The notes beneath the pieces were generated by a model. That model was not told where the DNA came from. It saw only the letters and a list, made by a program, of their open reading frames with translations, and did no database searches. A stretch of 25,500 nucleotides of DNA, taken from positions 1-25,500 of the forward strand of contig CAYGHE010000008.1 in assembly GCA_964349805.1 (NCBI GenBank), read 5' to 3'. The position numbers and the translations under genes are program-made. Every line of letters starts with the position of its first letter. Within the stretch, counting starts at the first letter, position 1. Positions 14,592-21,148 of the stretch are shown piece after piece. Source of the stretch: CAYGHE01 sp964349805. GTDB lineage: Bacteria; Patescibacteriota; Saccharimonadia; Saccharimonadales; Saccharimonadaceae.

Positions 14592-14792
14592 TTACTCGCT
14601 ATCAAATTTCTTTTTGATAACACGAATGTCATTTTTGAGCGATTCTAGATCGTTCTCGATGTCGCTCGCCAACTGTTCGGCGGCTTTAAACTTGTCTAGC
14701 GCTGCTTCTAATGCAAAGTCTTCACTATCAAACCACTCTATTAGCCTGGATAGCTCAGCTGTTTTTTGTTGTATTGATCTTTTTGACGACAT
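14592..14792 (-). CDS. xseB: Exodeoxyribonuclease VII small subunit
   Basis: XseB forms the helical stalk of ExoVII, which digests single-stranded DNA. The 66-aa helical product includes LSRLIEWFDSEDFALEAALDKFK, a two-helix pattern matching the XseB family (LE-al--ye-G--L with SEDFALEAAL here). The ATG at 14792 lies inside the xseA 3' end (38-nt overlap, different frame) with GAGGT about 5 nt upstream. Tight coupling with xseA fits the many-small-subunits stoichiometry of the enzyme. Confidence 0.88.
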   Translation of the reverse strand: MSSKRSIQQKTAELSRLIEWFDSEDFALEAALDKFKAAEQLASDIENDLESLKNDIRVIKKKFDSE

Positions 14793-15867
14793 CTTTTACC
14801 TCTGCTTTCATTATAGCTTTTTGTGTCTCAATTGTCAGCATGGACCCTACCTTGTAATCCCCTTTTACGAAAGCGTACCCTCTGTCTAGTGCCCGCCTAG
14901 GATCAAGTTGCCCAATAACACCACCAAGCATTGCTATGTGTTGCAGTTTACTATCGACAGACCGTTCTATCGAATTTAAAGCATCAACTAGATAGGATCT
15001 GGTAATTTCCTGGTGCTGGTCGATTGCCTGGGTGATACGTGGCAGTAATGATTTAACTTGAGACCGCACGGCGCGCAATATTTCTCTTTTGTCAGGGACT
15101 AGAATTTGAGCGACATTACTTGGTGTTGAAGCTCGCATATCAGCTGCCAGCTCAGCCAAGCTCTCGTCAGTTTCGTGCCCAACACCAATAAGAGTTGGTA
15201 TACGACTAGTGGAAACAGCTCTAACTAGTGGTTCGTCATTAAAGGCCGCTAAATCTTCAGCACTGCCACCGCCACGAATAATAACCAAAACGTCCGACAA
15301 GGTTTCTTGTTGATTGAAATAATTTATGGCTCGAATTATTTGATCAGGGGCCACGTCACCCTGAACTTGCACATGGGCAACATCTATTGCAAGTCCACCC
15401 CATCTCTCGTTTACAATTTTGACAAAATCCGCATATCCCGCCGCTTGAGTGCTAGTAATAACCGCAACCTTGCTAGGTATTGGCGGCAAAGTTCGTTTGC
15501 GTTCTGATGCAAACAACCCCTCATTAGTTAACTTAGCCTTAAGTAGTTCAAAGCTCTTTTTAATGGCGCCTTCTCCACTGGGGCGCACAGCGCTAACTGT
15601 CAGGCTAAATTTGCCCCATTTTGTTAATTTAGGAGACGCTTTGACCACTACCTTCATGCCGTCTTCCAGTGGCAACCGAAGCTGCCAAACTGTCATAAAA
15701 CAACCTACACTGGCGTCGCTGTCTTTTATATCAAAAAATACGTACTTGCCTTGATTAACTTTGAACGATGATATTTCGCCCTCAACCATAACGCTGGGGT
15801 ACGCATACTCCAGTGTTTGATTAGTTAGAGCTACAAACTCACTGACGCTTAACTGGGTGTTTTCCAT
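14755..15867 (-). CDS. xseA: Exodeoxyribonuclease VII large subunit
   Basis: Catalytic subunit of ExoVII. The 370-aa product has an N-terminal OB-fold starting LSVSEFVALTNQTLE and VEGEISSFKVNQGKYVFFDIKD (about 5-50; GEISSFKVNQGKYVFFDIKD is typical). The nuclease core has PSKVAVITSTQAAGYADF, VIIRGGGSAEDLAAFNDE and IGVGHETDESLAELAADMRASTPSNVAQ. It is shorter than the ~450-aa E. coli form, mainly in the C-terminal coiled coil. Its ATG lies 29 nt inside the preceding membrane-protein gene, in another frame, and has no clear ribosome site, so translation is probably coupled to that gene. Confidence 0.95.
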   Translation of the reverse strand: MENTQLSVSEFVALTNQTLEYAYPSVMVEGEISSFKVNQGKYVFFDIKDSDASVGCFMTVWQLRLPLEDGMKVVVKASPKLTKWGKFSLTVSAVRPSGEGAIKKSFELLKAKLTNEGLFASERKRTLPPIPSKVAVITSTQAAGYADFVKIVNERWGGLAIDVAHVQVQGDVAPDQIIRAINYFNQQETLSDVLVIIRGGGSAEDLAAFNDEPLVRAVSTSRIPTLIGVGHETDESLAELAADMRASTPSNVAQILVPDKREILRAVRSQVKSLLPRITQAIDQHQEITRSYLVDALNSIERSVDSKLQHIAMLGGVIGQLDPRRALDRGYAFVKGDYKVGSMLTIETQKAIMKAEVKDVVKKINTTKNS

Positions 15868-16876
15868 AAGCCGTAATTGTTAAATGATAAAAGACATAGC
15901 CAGATATAATCGTACCTAATAATAGCGTTACTCGCGCCAACAAAGTGCCGGCAATCGCTACATCAGGTGGGACGCCAGCAGTAGCTAAAAATGTAATCAT
16001 TACCGCCTCAAAGGCACCGGCTCCACCAGGAGCAAAGGAAGCTACGCCCGCTATCGACGACAGCCCGAAAGCGATTAAGAGTACCGCTGGGTTTACCCAG
16101 TAACCAAGCGCCAAAAACGGAATCGATAGCAACACCACATCGAAAGCAAGAGCTACCATTGACCAAATAAATGGCTTTTTAAGAAGCTTTTTTTCGCGTC
16201 GTATTTCTATGTAATCTTGGTGAAGTTCTTCAAAAAACTTTTCTATCACACCTCTCTCAATAACCTTTTTCTTACCGCGCCTGAAAAAAGATACTATGCC
16301 ATTAATTCGCCTTGTCAAAAATCCAGCAAACTTAATTAATCGTTTTTTATAATGCAGTGTGTAGATGGCGAATATGGTCGTTCCAACCACCATAACCGCC
16401 AGTCCCAGACTCAATAACACCACTGTGCGGTTAACTTGGTGGTCAATAGTTAAAACTATCAATGAAATTATTAGTGCTACCAAGAACGCAACAAACGTCA
16501 AGACGAAACGCACAACTTGTGACATGGTCGCTCTGCCAACCCCTACCCCGTGCCTGTGTAATACCCAGCCTAGGTACGAAAAGCCAGCAGCCCCGCCACT
16601 TGGTAGAACGTGATTCACGAAGTTTAATTCCAGTGCTATGCGCGTCATGCGCCACTGGTTCACATCTTTTAAGTTACCCTTAGACCTTAGGTACGAAAAA
16701 ATCATCCCGCCGGTCGCGTAATAACTGGCAAATTGAGCAGGAATTACAAGTAATAAAATAGCTAGATTCGTGCGGCCCAAAAGCTTCCAGGCCTCTATAA
16801 TTTCATCCCACGCAAAAAATATTATAACCGTCAGCAAAAACAGTGTAATAGCGGTTACCCAAACTCGAAATGACAT
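15839..16876 (-). CDS. Flippase-like / LPG-synthase transmembrane-domain protein
   Basis: A polytopic membrane protein of 345 aa with about eight TM segments, of the UPF0104 / lysylphosphatidylglycerol-synthase TM family (flippase-like fold). Diagnostic parts are the LELNFVNHVLPSGGAAGFSYL region (NFVNHVLPSGGAAG) and, near the end, SSIAGVASFAPGGAGAFEAVM. There is no C-terminal aminoacyl-transferase domain, so it is not MprF; relatives are linked to lipid or glycan-lipid translocation. A basic loop (about 185-215) is rich in Arg/Lys. The ATG has TGC-TATAAT 9 nt upstream and is divergent from the Trm11-like gene. xseA overlaps its last 29 nt. Confidence 0.85.
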   Translation of the reverse strand: MSFRVWVTAITLFLLTVIIFFAWDEIIEAWKLLGRTNLAILLLVIPAQFASYYATGGMIFSYLRSKGNLKDVNQWRMTRIALELNFVNHVLPSGGAAGFSYLGWVLHRHGVGVGRATMSQVVRFVLTFVAFLVALIISLIVLTIDHQVNRTVVLLSLGLAVMVVGTTIFAIYTLHYKKRLIKFAGFLTRRINGIVSFFRRGKKKVIERGVIEKFFEELHQDYIEIRREKKLLKKPFIWSMVALAFDVVLLSIPFLALGYWVNPAVLLIAFGLSSIAGVASFAPGGAGAFEAVMITFLATAGVPPDVAIAGTLLARVTLLLGTIISGYVFYHLTITAYGKHPVKRQ

Positions 16877-16885
16877 ACCTGCTTT

Positions 16886-17021
16886 ATTATAGCATTTGTC
16901 ATTTTACATTATTTACTTGTCATTAATGCACTATTTCTCAGATAGCATTTTGCCTTGATAAATAATACTTAGCAAATAAATCGTTAAATGTGAACTGTAA
17001 AATGTCAAAGTGCTATATACT
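16886..17021. promoter_or_regulatory. Divergent promoter pair with a shared upstream motif
   Basis: The minus-strand promoter for the flippase-like gene has TATAAT at 16886-16891; the plus-strand promoter for the Trm11-like gene has TATACT at 17016-17021. Just upstream of each -10 is the same 14-nt block, TGTAAAATG(A/T)CAAA, at 16895-16908 (minus) and 16996-17009 (plus), followed by TGCTATA in both. The interval between is AT-rich, with no ORF. Both -10 boxes are 6-9 nt from their ATG, so both messages would be leaderless or nearly so. Confidence 0.5.
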
Positions 17022-17027
17022 TACGAT

Positions 17028-18209
17028 ATGTATGTAGTTATCCTCGGAAGACAGCCCGAATTAAGTATTGCCGAGCTAGAAAAAGTTTATGGCGAAAACC
17101 TACTTACTCCCCTGTCAGCGCAAGCCGCTTTGGTTGACTCTCAATCTATTGATGTTAGCCGCCTAGGAGGAGCTCAAAAAGTTGGCCAGGTACTTTTTGA
17201 CACTGATAAAAAAGATTGGCAAAAACTGAGCAAGAGAATTATTCAATACTGCATGGACAACTGGTCTTCATCGGAAGCTAAAATAACTTTAGGTATTAGC
17301 GTGTACGGCGCCGAGCTTGACCCCCGTATAATCCAAAAAACGGGCATAATAATCAAGCAAGCTCTTAAAAAAGAGGGTGTTAGTTTGCGCTTAGTACCAA
17401 ACAGCGAGCCAGCCCTCAACACGGCGGCAAGCCACCACAATAAACTAGGTTCCACTATTAACAAACATGAGATTTTAGTCGTTTATTCTAACACGGACAA
17501 GGTGTACGTAGCTGAAAGTATAGGGGCGCAAAATATATCGGCTTATGCTGCTCGGGATCAAAAACGCCCCAGACGTGATTCTCGCATTGGCATGCTTCCG
17601 CCAAAACTAGCCCAAATTATGATTAATCTAGCTAATCCCCAGCTCCCAACTACCAACCCCCAAATCCTAACTTTGCTCGATCCATTTTGCGGTACAGGTG
17701 TTGTGTTGCAAGAAGCTGCTTTGATGGGGCATGGCATTTACGGAACCGATCTTGATGAAAGAATGATTCGCTACAGCCGAGATAATTTAAACTGGCTAGC
17801 AGATACGCACAAATTACAATTTGACTGGTATCTCCACCAAGGGGATGCCACAGATACGTCTTGGCGCCAACCAATAAGCGTCGTGGTATCCGAAACATAT
17901 CTTGGTCAACCCTTTACATCTACTCCTACCACCGAAAAATTAGCTGATGTCTGCAAAAATTGCGACTTGATTATCACTAAATTCTTAAAAAACATTGCTC
18001 CGCAAATATCGTCTGACACGCCGCTTTGCCTAGCCGTTCCAGCTTGGCGCGATAAAAACGGTAATATAACTCACCTACCGCTAATAAATAACCTCGAGAA
18101 ATTGGGTTTTAAGCGCCATCAATTTAAAAATGTTTCTAGTAATAAGTTGATTTACTTTCGCGAAGACCAAATTGTCGCCCGAGAACTATTAGTTCTTGCC
18201 CGCTCCTAG
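17028..18209 (+). CDS. TRM11-like RNA/DNA methyltransferase
   Basis: A 393-aa protein. The N-terminal ~170 residues are of THUMP-containing Trm11/TrmG10 type, opening YVVILGRQPELSIAELEKVYG. ARDQKRPRRDSRIGMLPPKLAQIMINLA then leads into a Rossmann methyltransferase with motif I LLDPFCGTGVVLQEA (Asp218) and GTDLDERMIRYSRDNLNWL. The catalytic motif IV, normally (N/D)PPY, reads SETYLGQPF (about 289-297), as if reshaped. The likely role is guanine-N2 methylation of tRNA; target not determinable. ATG at 17028 is chosen, 6 nt after TATACT. An in-frame GTG at 17010 lies upstream of that -10. It converges on the aldo/keto reductase with only 8 nt between stops and no terminator seen. Confidence 0.8.
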   Translation: MYVVILGRQPELSIAELEKVYGENLLTPLSAQAALVDSQSIDVSRLGGAQKVGQVLFDTDKKDWQKLSKRIIQYCMDNWSSSEAKITLGISVYGAELDPRIIQKTGIIIKQALKKEGVSLRLVPNSEPALNTAASHHNKLGSTINKHEILVVYSNTDKVYVAESIGAQNISAYAARDQKRPRRDSRIGMLPPKLAQIMINLANPQLPTTNPQILTLLDPFCGTGVVLQEAALMGHGIYGTDLDERMIRYSRDNLNWLADTHKLQFDWYLHQGDATDTSWRQPISVVVSETYLGQPFTSTPTTEKLADVCKNCDLIITKFLKNIAPQISSDTPLCLAVPAWRDKNGNITHLPLINNLEKLGFKRHQFKNVSSNKLIYFREDQIVARELLVLARS

Positions 18210-18217
18210 AGCAGCCT

Positions 18218-19207
18218 TTAGTGCTTGCCTCGTATATGTGATTCTACTTTGTCTTGGTACCATTTGCTGAGTTTTGCGTGTAGTTCAGGTGATAAGGGTG
18301 GCAAATCACTAGCTCCAGTATTGGAAATCACCTGTTCGGGGCGACTGGCGCCAGGAATGACAGTTGTAACAGCATCAAAATCCAGAATCCAGCGCAGCGC
18401 CATTTGGGGCATCGTCATTCCGCTTGGCAGCATCTTTTTTAACTCGTCCGTTAGTTCTATACCTTTATCAAAAGGCAATCCAGCGAAAGTTTCGCCAACA
18501 TTAAAAGCCTGACCGTCTCTGTTAAAGTTACGGTGATCGGATTCGCTAAAATGTGTATTCTTGGTCATTTTGCCACTCAATAAACCACTAGCTAGCGGCA
18601 AGCGAACAATCAATGCCACTTTTTTATCTAGGGCAGCACTAAATAATTCCGTGATTGGTTTTTGGCGAAATACGTTAAATATTATCTGTAATGAGGCCAA
18701 GCCGTCTTGCTCAAGACAAATCAAAGCTTCTTCCATAGATTCAACACTGGCTCCAAACTGTCGAATTTTTCCTTCGGACTGCAGGGTGCGCAAATTATCA
18801 AACACTTCACCTTTTCGCATTACCTCTGTTGGTATGCAGTGTAACTGAATCAGATCCAGTATTGGCACGCCAAGGCGTTTTAATGAAGCCTCAACGTGCG
18901 ACCTCATCGCCGACATCGTAAAATTGTCTGGCCAACCAGGTTTATATCCACGACCTAATTTTGTAGCCACAAAGATTTCCTTGTTTTTACCAGTAGTACG
19001 CAAAAATCGCCCTATCAGTTCTTCACTACGCCCGTCACCGTACACATCTGCCGTATCAAAAAAATTAACCCCGTTGTCGGCGGCTATTTGCAGTATGTCT
19101 AGCGCGTTATCGTCACTAACCTCGCCCCAAGATCCGCCAATTTGCCAAGTACCCAGGCTTACTTCTGAAACTAATGTATTACTGTCCCCAAATGTTCTAT
19201 ATTTCAT
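18218..19207 (-). CDS. Aldo/keto reductase
   Basis: An NAD(P)H-dependent oxidoreductase of the AKR superfamily, 329 aa as a TIM barrel. It opens MKYRTFGDSNTLVSEVSLGT and has the full catalytic tetrad: Asp51 and Tyr56 (FFDTADVYGDG), Lys83 (FVATKLG) and His123 (LIQLHCIP). The cofactor region near VIPGASRPEQVISN is also standard. Substrate is not predictable. The frame is open 31 codons further, but those precede the promoter: TATACT (19215-19220) lies 7 nt before the chosen ATG, implying leaderless translation. It is divergent from rpmA, whose promoter lies 31 nt away. Confidence 0.92.
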   Translation of the reverse strand: MKYRTFGDSNTLVSEVSLGTWQIGGSWGEVSDDNALDILQIAADNGVNFFDTADVYGDGRSEELIGRFLRTTGKNKEIFVATKLGRGYKPGWPDNFTMSAMRSHVEASLKRLGVPILDLIQLHCIPTEVMRKGEVFDNLRTLQSEGKIRQFGASVESMEEALICLEQDGLASLQIIFNVFRQKPITELFSAALDKKVALIVRLPLASGLLSGKMTKNTHFSESDHRNFNRDGQAFNVGETFAGLPFDKGIELTDELKKMLPSGMTMPQMALRWILDFDAVTTVIPGASRPEQVISNTGASDLPPLSPELHAKLSKWYQDKVESHIRGKH

Positions 19208-19214
19208 ATCTTTA

Positions 19215-19220
19215 AGTATA
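19215..19220 (-). promoter_or_regulatory. -10 box of the aldo/keto reductase gene
   Basis: TATACT on the minus strand with 7 nt (TAAAGAT) to the ATG. A weak TTACAT is placed 17 bp upstream. No Shine-Dalgarno can exist in so short a leader. Confidence 0.5.
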
Positions 19221-19250
19221 GAACAAACCGCCCCACAATGTAACCGTCCC

Positions 19251-19279
19251 TTGACCTTTGCCACCTCTTTAGCTATAAT
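19251..19279 (+). promoter_or_regulatory. rpmA promoter
   Basis: TTGACC (19251-19256), exactly 17 bp, then TATAAT (19274-19279): the best consensus promoter in the window. Only 7 pyrimidine-rich nt (CTCCCTC) separate the -10 from the ATG, so transcription should begin at or next to the start codon. Confidence 0.75.
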
Positions 19280-19286
19280 CTCCCTC

Positions 19287-19559
19287 ATGTCACATGTCAA
19301 AGCTGGTGGAACCAGTAAGAACGTTCACAAGAGCCCAGGCCAACGCCTAGGGTTAAAACGCTTTGGCGGTCAAGCAGTGCGTACTGGCGAAGTTTTAGTT
19401 CGTCAGACCGGTGCCACTAAAGTAGCCGGCCCCGGAACATTCATGAGCCGTAATTATACAATCCATGCCGAAAAAGACGGTGTAGTTAAATTCGAAAAAA
19501 TCCGCAAAATACATTTTAGCGGCCGAACTGTCCCCCGTACTCGTGTTAGCGTTGAATAA
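19287..19559 (+). CDS. rpmA: 50S ribosomal protein L27
   Basis: L27 reaches the peptidyl-transferase centre with its N-terminal tail. The 90-aa product begins MSHVKAGGTSKNVHKSPGQR, followed by LGLKRFGGQAVRTGEVLVRQ and AEKDGVVKFEK, all family signatures. The N-terminus starts directly with the mature-type sequence, without the cleaved extension known from Firmicutes. The gene stands alone: rplU and obg, its usual neighbours, are not adjacent. The frame is open far upstream, but the promoter fixes the start at this ATG. A strong terminator follows at once. Confidence 0.96.
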   Translation: MSHVKAGGTSKNVHKSPGQRLGLKRFGGQAVRTGEVLVRQTGATKVAGPGTFMSRNYTIHAEKDGVVKFEKIRKIHFSGRTVPRTRVSVE

Positions 19560-19591
19560 TATAAAATGCCTCATGACAGGCATTTTATATT
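19558..19591. terminator. Intrinsic terminator after rpmA, probably bidirectional
   Basis: AATATAAAATGCCT pairs perfectly with AGGCATTTTATATT (14 bp, loop CATGAC) and is followed by a T-rich stretch (to 19611). The left arm starts within the rpmA stop codon. The AT-rich outer stem gives U-runs in both directions, so it can also end the convergent transcript of the gene ending at 19605. Confidence 0.85.
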
Positions 19592-19604
19592 AAATTGTTT
19601 ATTT

Positions 19605-19979
19605 TTATTTACTCAATTCGTTAGGAGATTCAAACCTAATCCCTGTCGCAGGATTACTTGGGTGACCAGGAACTCTACGAGGGTCACCTTTAAATTCACC
19701 TGGTTCATAACGAACGGGAGGGATGCCAAACTTACCTTCACGAGTCGATTCCTGCTTCGGAAGAGGGCTACCAGGCATATCGGCTGAAGTTAGCGGTGGC
19801 TTGCCTGTTTGCTCTGGTTGAACTGGCGACTCTGGTAGCGAAACTGGCACATCAACTATTTCAATAGGTTTTGTGTCTACGTCGTCTGCCGGTGTCTCAG
19901 GCCTAGCGCCTGGTATCTTTATCTCTTGTGTAGGGGTCGTATCCGGGCTTGTGCTGGTTGGATAGCTTTCTATACTCAT
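19605..19979 (-). CDS. Proline/acid-rich disordered protein, unknown function
   Basis: A 124-aa low-complexity protein dominated by Pro, Thr, Ser, Glu and Asp, with no signal peptide, TM segment or recognised domain. Residues 81-86 read EGKFGI, also found as GGKFGI in the protein encoded just upstream; the rest is dissimilar apart from composition. Its ATG overlaps the previous stop (TAATG), so the two are translationally coupled. It converges on rpmA and shares its terminator. The C-terminal half has spaced Arg/Gly/Pro (VRYEPGEFKGDPRRVPGHPS). It is probably intrinsically disordered; function not known. Confidence 0.65.
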   Translation of the reverse strand: MSIESYPTSTSPDTTPTQEIKIPGARPETPADDVDTKPIEIVDVPVSLPESPVQPEQTGKPPLTSADMPGSPLPKQESTREGKFGIPPVRYEPGEFKGDPRRVPGHPSNPATGIRFESPNELSK

Positions 19980-20257
19980 TACTTTTTTACCTCGTTATTT
20001 TTATTAATGTACGGGGGAATCCTAAGATTATCACCGCCCCCTTCTTCTCCATTCCAGTCACCGCTTCTATATATAATTTCTTCCTCATCCGCCATTGGCG
20101 AGTCAGGTGTTTTATCTGACGCCTCTACATCAGGAACGGTTGCAGTAATCCCAAACTTTCCGCCAGCTTCTATAGCTTTTTGAGGTGCATCATCAACAGA
20201 AGGTGCTTTTGTATCCGCTTCTATATCTTTTACTGGCGATAGTGTTTCGGTTGTCAT
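19979..20257 (-). CDS. Small acidic disordered protein, unknown function
   Basis: A 92-aa, strongly acidic protein (SPMADEEEIIYRSGDWNGEE in the C-terminal half) with no TM segment or signal peptide. GGKFGI at 32-37 matches EGKFGI of the downstream partner. It is first of a two-gene unit joined by a TAATG overlap. A good Shine-Dalgarno (AAAAAGGA) and a full promoter (20290-20318) precede it, in contrast to the leaderless genes nearby. I do not recognise a family. Confidence 0.65.
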   Translation of the reverse strand: MTTETLSPVKDIEADTKAPSVDDAPQKAIEAGGKFGITATVPDVEASDKTPDSPMADEEEIIYRSGDWNGEEGGGDNLRIPPYINKNNEVKK

Positions 20258-20289
20258 GTTTGTTTTCCTTTTTAATGCTTATAACATCA

Positions 20290-20318
20290 ATACTAGCATA
20301 AACACGATGAAAAGTCAA
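20290..20318 (-). promoter_or_regulatory. Promoter of the acidic small-protein pair (copy A)
   Basis: On the minus strand TTGACT (20313-20318), 17 bp, TGC-TAGTAT (20290-20295). Sequence between and just after the hexamers (TTATGC, TAGTATTGAT, TTATA) is nearly the same as in copy B at 20655-20683. The predicted leader is about 27 nt. Confidence 0.65.
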
Positions 20319-20324
20319 TACGAA

Positions 20325-20352
20325 GAGTCTGCCGATCAAGACCGACAGACTC
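20325..20352 (-). terminator. Hairpin terminator between the small-protein genes
   Basis: On the minus strand GAGUCUGUCG pairs with CGGCAGACUC (10 bp, one U-G) around an 8-nt loop, followed by UUCGUAUU. It lies after the gene ending at 20384 and just before the promoter of the next. The U-tract is imperfect. A second, weaker stem (8 bp, one mismatch) lies between this one and 20384. Confidence 0.5.
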
Positions 20353-20383
20353 ATCTGTGCGTAAAGTGCCCCTTGTGGCGCTT

Positions 20384-20620
20384 TTATTCCGCTCTGGGTG
20401 CTGTAGGATCGTCGACAGCTGGCGCTTCGGGCGCAGCAGGTGCTTGACCCTGTTCAGGTGTCGACTCAACAGCAGGTGGCGTAAACACCGGAGGCTCAAC
20501 AGGTTGTTGAGGTTCTACTGGTGGTGTTGGTTGTGTCATATCCTGCTGGTCACCACCGGCTGGATCAACTGGTGGAGTGGTTGGTGTGATTGGAACTTGA
20601 TTGTTATCTGTATCTGGCAT
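20384..20620 (-). CDS. Proline-rich small protein, unknown function
   Basis: A 78-aa protein made mostly of Pro, Thr, Val, Gln, Glu and Ala (VPITPTTPPVDPAGGDQQDM, later PPVEPQQPVEPPVFTPP). It has no TM or signal sequence and should be disordered. An AAGGAAG Shine-Dalgarno lies about 5 nt before the ATG. Its promoter is a near copy of that of the downstream acidic gene, so the two units are probably co-regulated and may derive from one duplication. Low complexity makes open frames on the opposite strand likely; the minus strand is preferred because it alone has a promoter and ribosome site. No family recognised. Confidence 0.6.
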   Translation of the reverse strand: MPDTDNNQVPITPTTPPVDPAGGDQQDMTQPTPPVEPQQPVEPPVFTPPAVESTPEQGQAPAAPEAPAVDDPTAPRAE

Positions 20621-20654
20621 ACATGCTTCCTTTTCGTTATCTTATATAATATCA

Positions 20655-20683
20655 ATACTAGCATAAGCATGATAAAAAGTCAG
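20655..20683 (-). promoter_or_regulatory. Promoter of the proline-rich small protein (copy B)
   Basis: CTGACT (20678-20683), 17 bp, TGC-TAGTAT (20655-20660) on the minus strand, with the same flanks and geometry as copy A at 20290-20318. The predicted leader is about 28 nt, with a ribosome site. Confidence 0.6.
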
Positions 20684-20702
20684 GTCGGCACTAGTTTACA
20701 AC

Positions 20703-21107
20703 TTAAGAATTGTTATCTGGTTTTTCTTCGAGCATACCTAGATGGTATTTGACTCGTTCAATAACATCACCGATAACTACTTGTGATTTCACCATATAGT
20801 CGTCAACGCCTAAGGATTCGGCGCGTTCTTTGTCTTTGGGTTGGCTCAGTGCTGTAAGCATAATAATCCGTATATTTGTGGTTTCAGGTGTATTTCGCAA
20901 AATATCAAGCACGTCAAAACCACTAACCTTAGGCATCATGGCATCTAGTAGTATCAAATCCGGCTTGAATTCTAAAGCTACAGAAAGAGCATCTTCACCA
21001 TTGTTAACGTCCTTGGTTTCAAAACCCTCTATCTCGAGGCGTGATTTGTATACTCCTGACAAAGCTTCGTCGTCTTCAACTAATAGGATTTTCTTTTTAG
21101 TGTCCAT
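20703..21107 (-). CDS. Orphan single-domain response regulator
   Basis: A 134-aa CheY-like receiver: acidic EDD (11-13), phospho-acceptor Asp55 (LILLDAMMPKVSGFDVL), Thr85 (IIMLTALSQ) and Lys107 (DDYMVKSQV). A short acidic tail follows; there is no output domain. No kinase is adjacent; the only kinase in the window is near 13 kb, so cross-talk with that kinase is possible but unproven. It follows the S41 protease gene by 41 nt. Its ATG is preceded by AGGGG (weak ribosome site) and by TAACAT 8 nt upstream (possible -10), so either co-transcription or its own start is possible. Confidence 0.9.
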   Translation of the reverse strand: MDTKKKILLVEDDEALSGVYKSRLEIEGFETKDVNNGEDALSVALEFKPDLILLDAMMPKVSGFDVLDILRNTPETTNIRIIMLTALSQPKDKERAESLGVDDYMVKSQVVIGDVIERVKYHLGMLEEKPDNNS

Positions 21108-21148
21108 TTGCCCCTATGTTACTACATTAAGCTCTTCGAGCACAAGCG

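Noticed and set aside
20359..20399. Plus-strand hairpin with T-run near 20363-20395
   Set aside because: As a terminator it would serve a plus-strand transcript, and no plus-strand gene ends there. On the minus strand it has a mismatch and no U-tract.
20357..20752. Long plus-strand frame opposite the proline-rich gene
   Set aside because: It is Trp/Arg/Cys-rich, the typical shadow of Pro-rich codons, without promoter or ribosome site, and runs into the response regulator gene.
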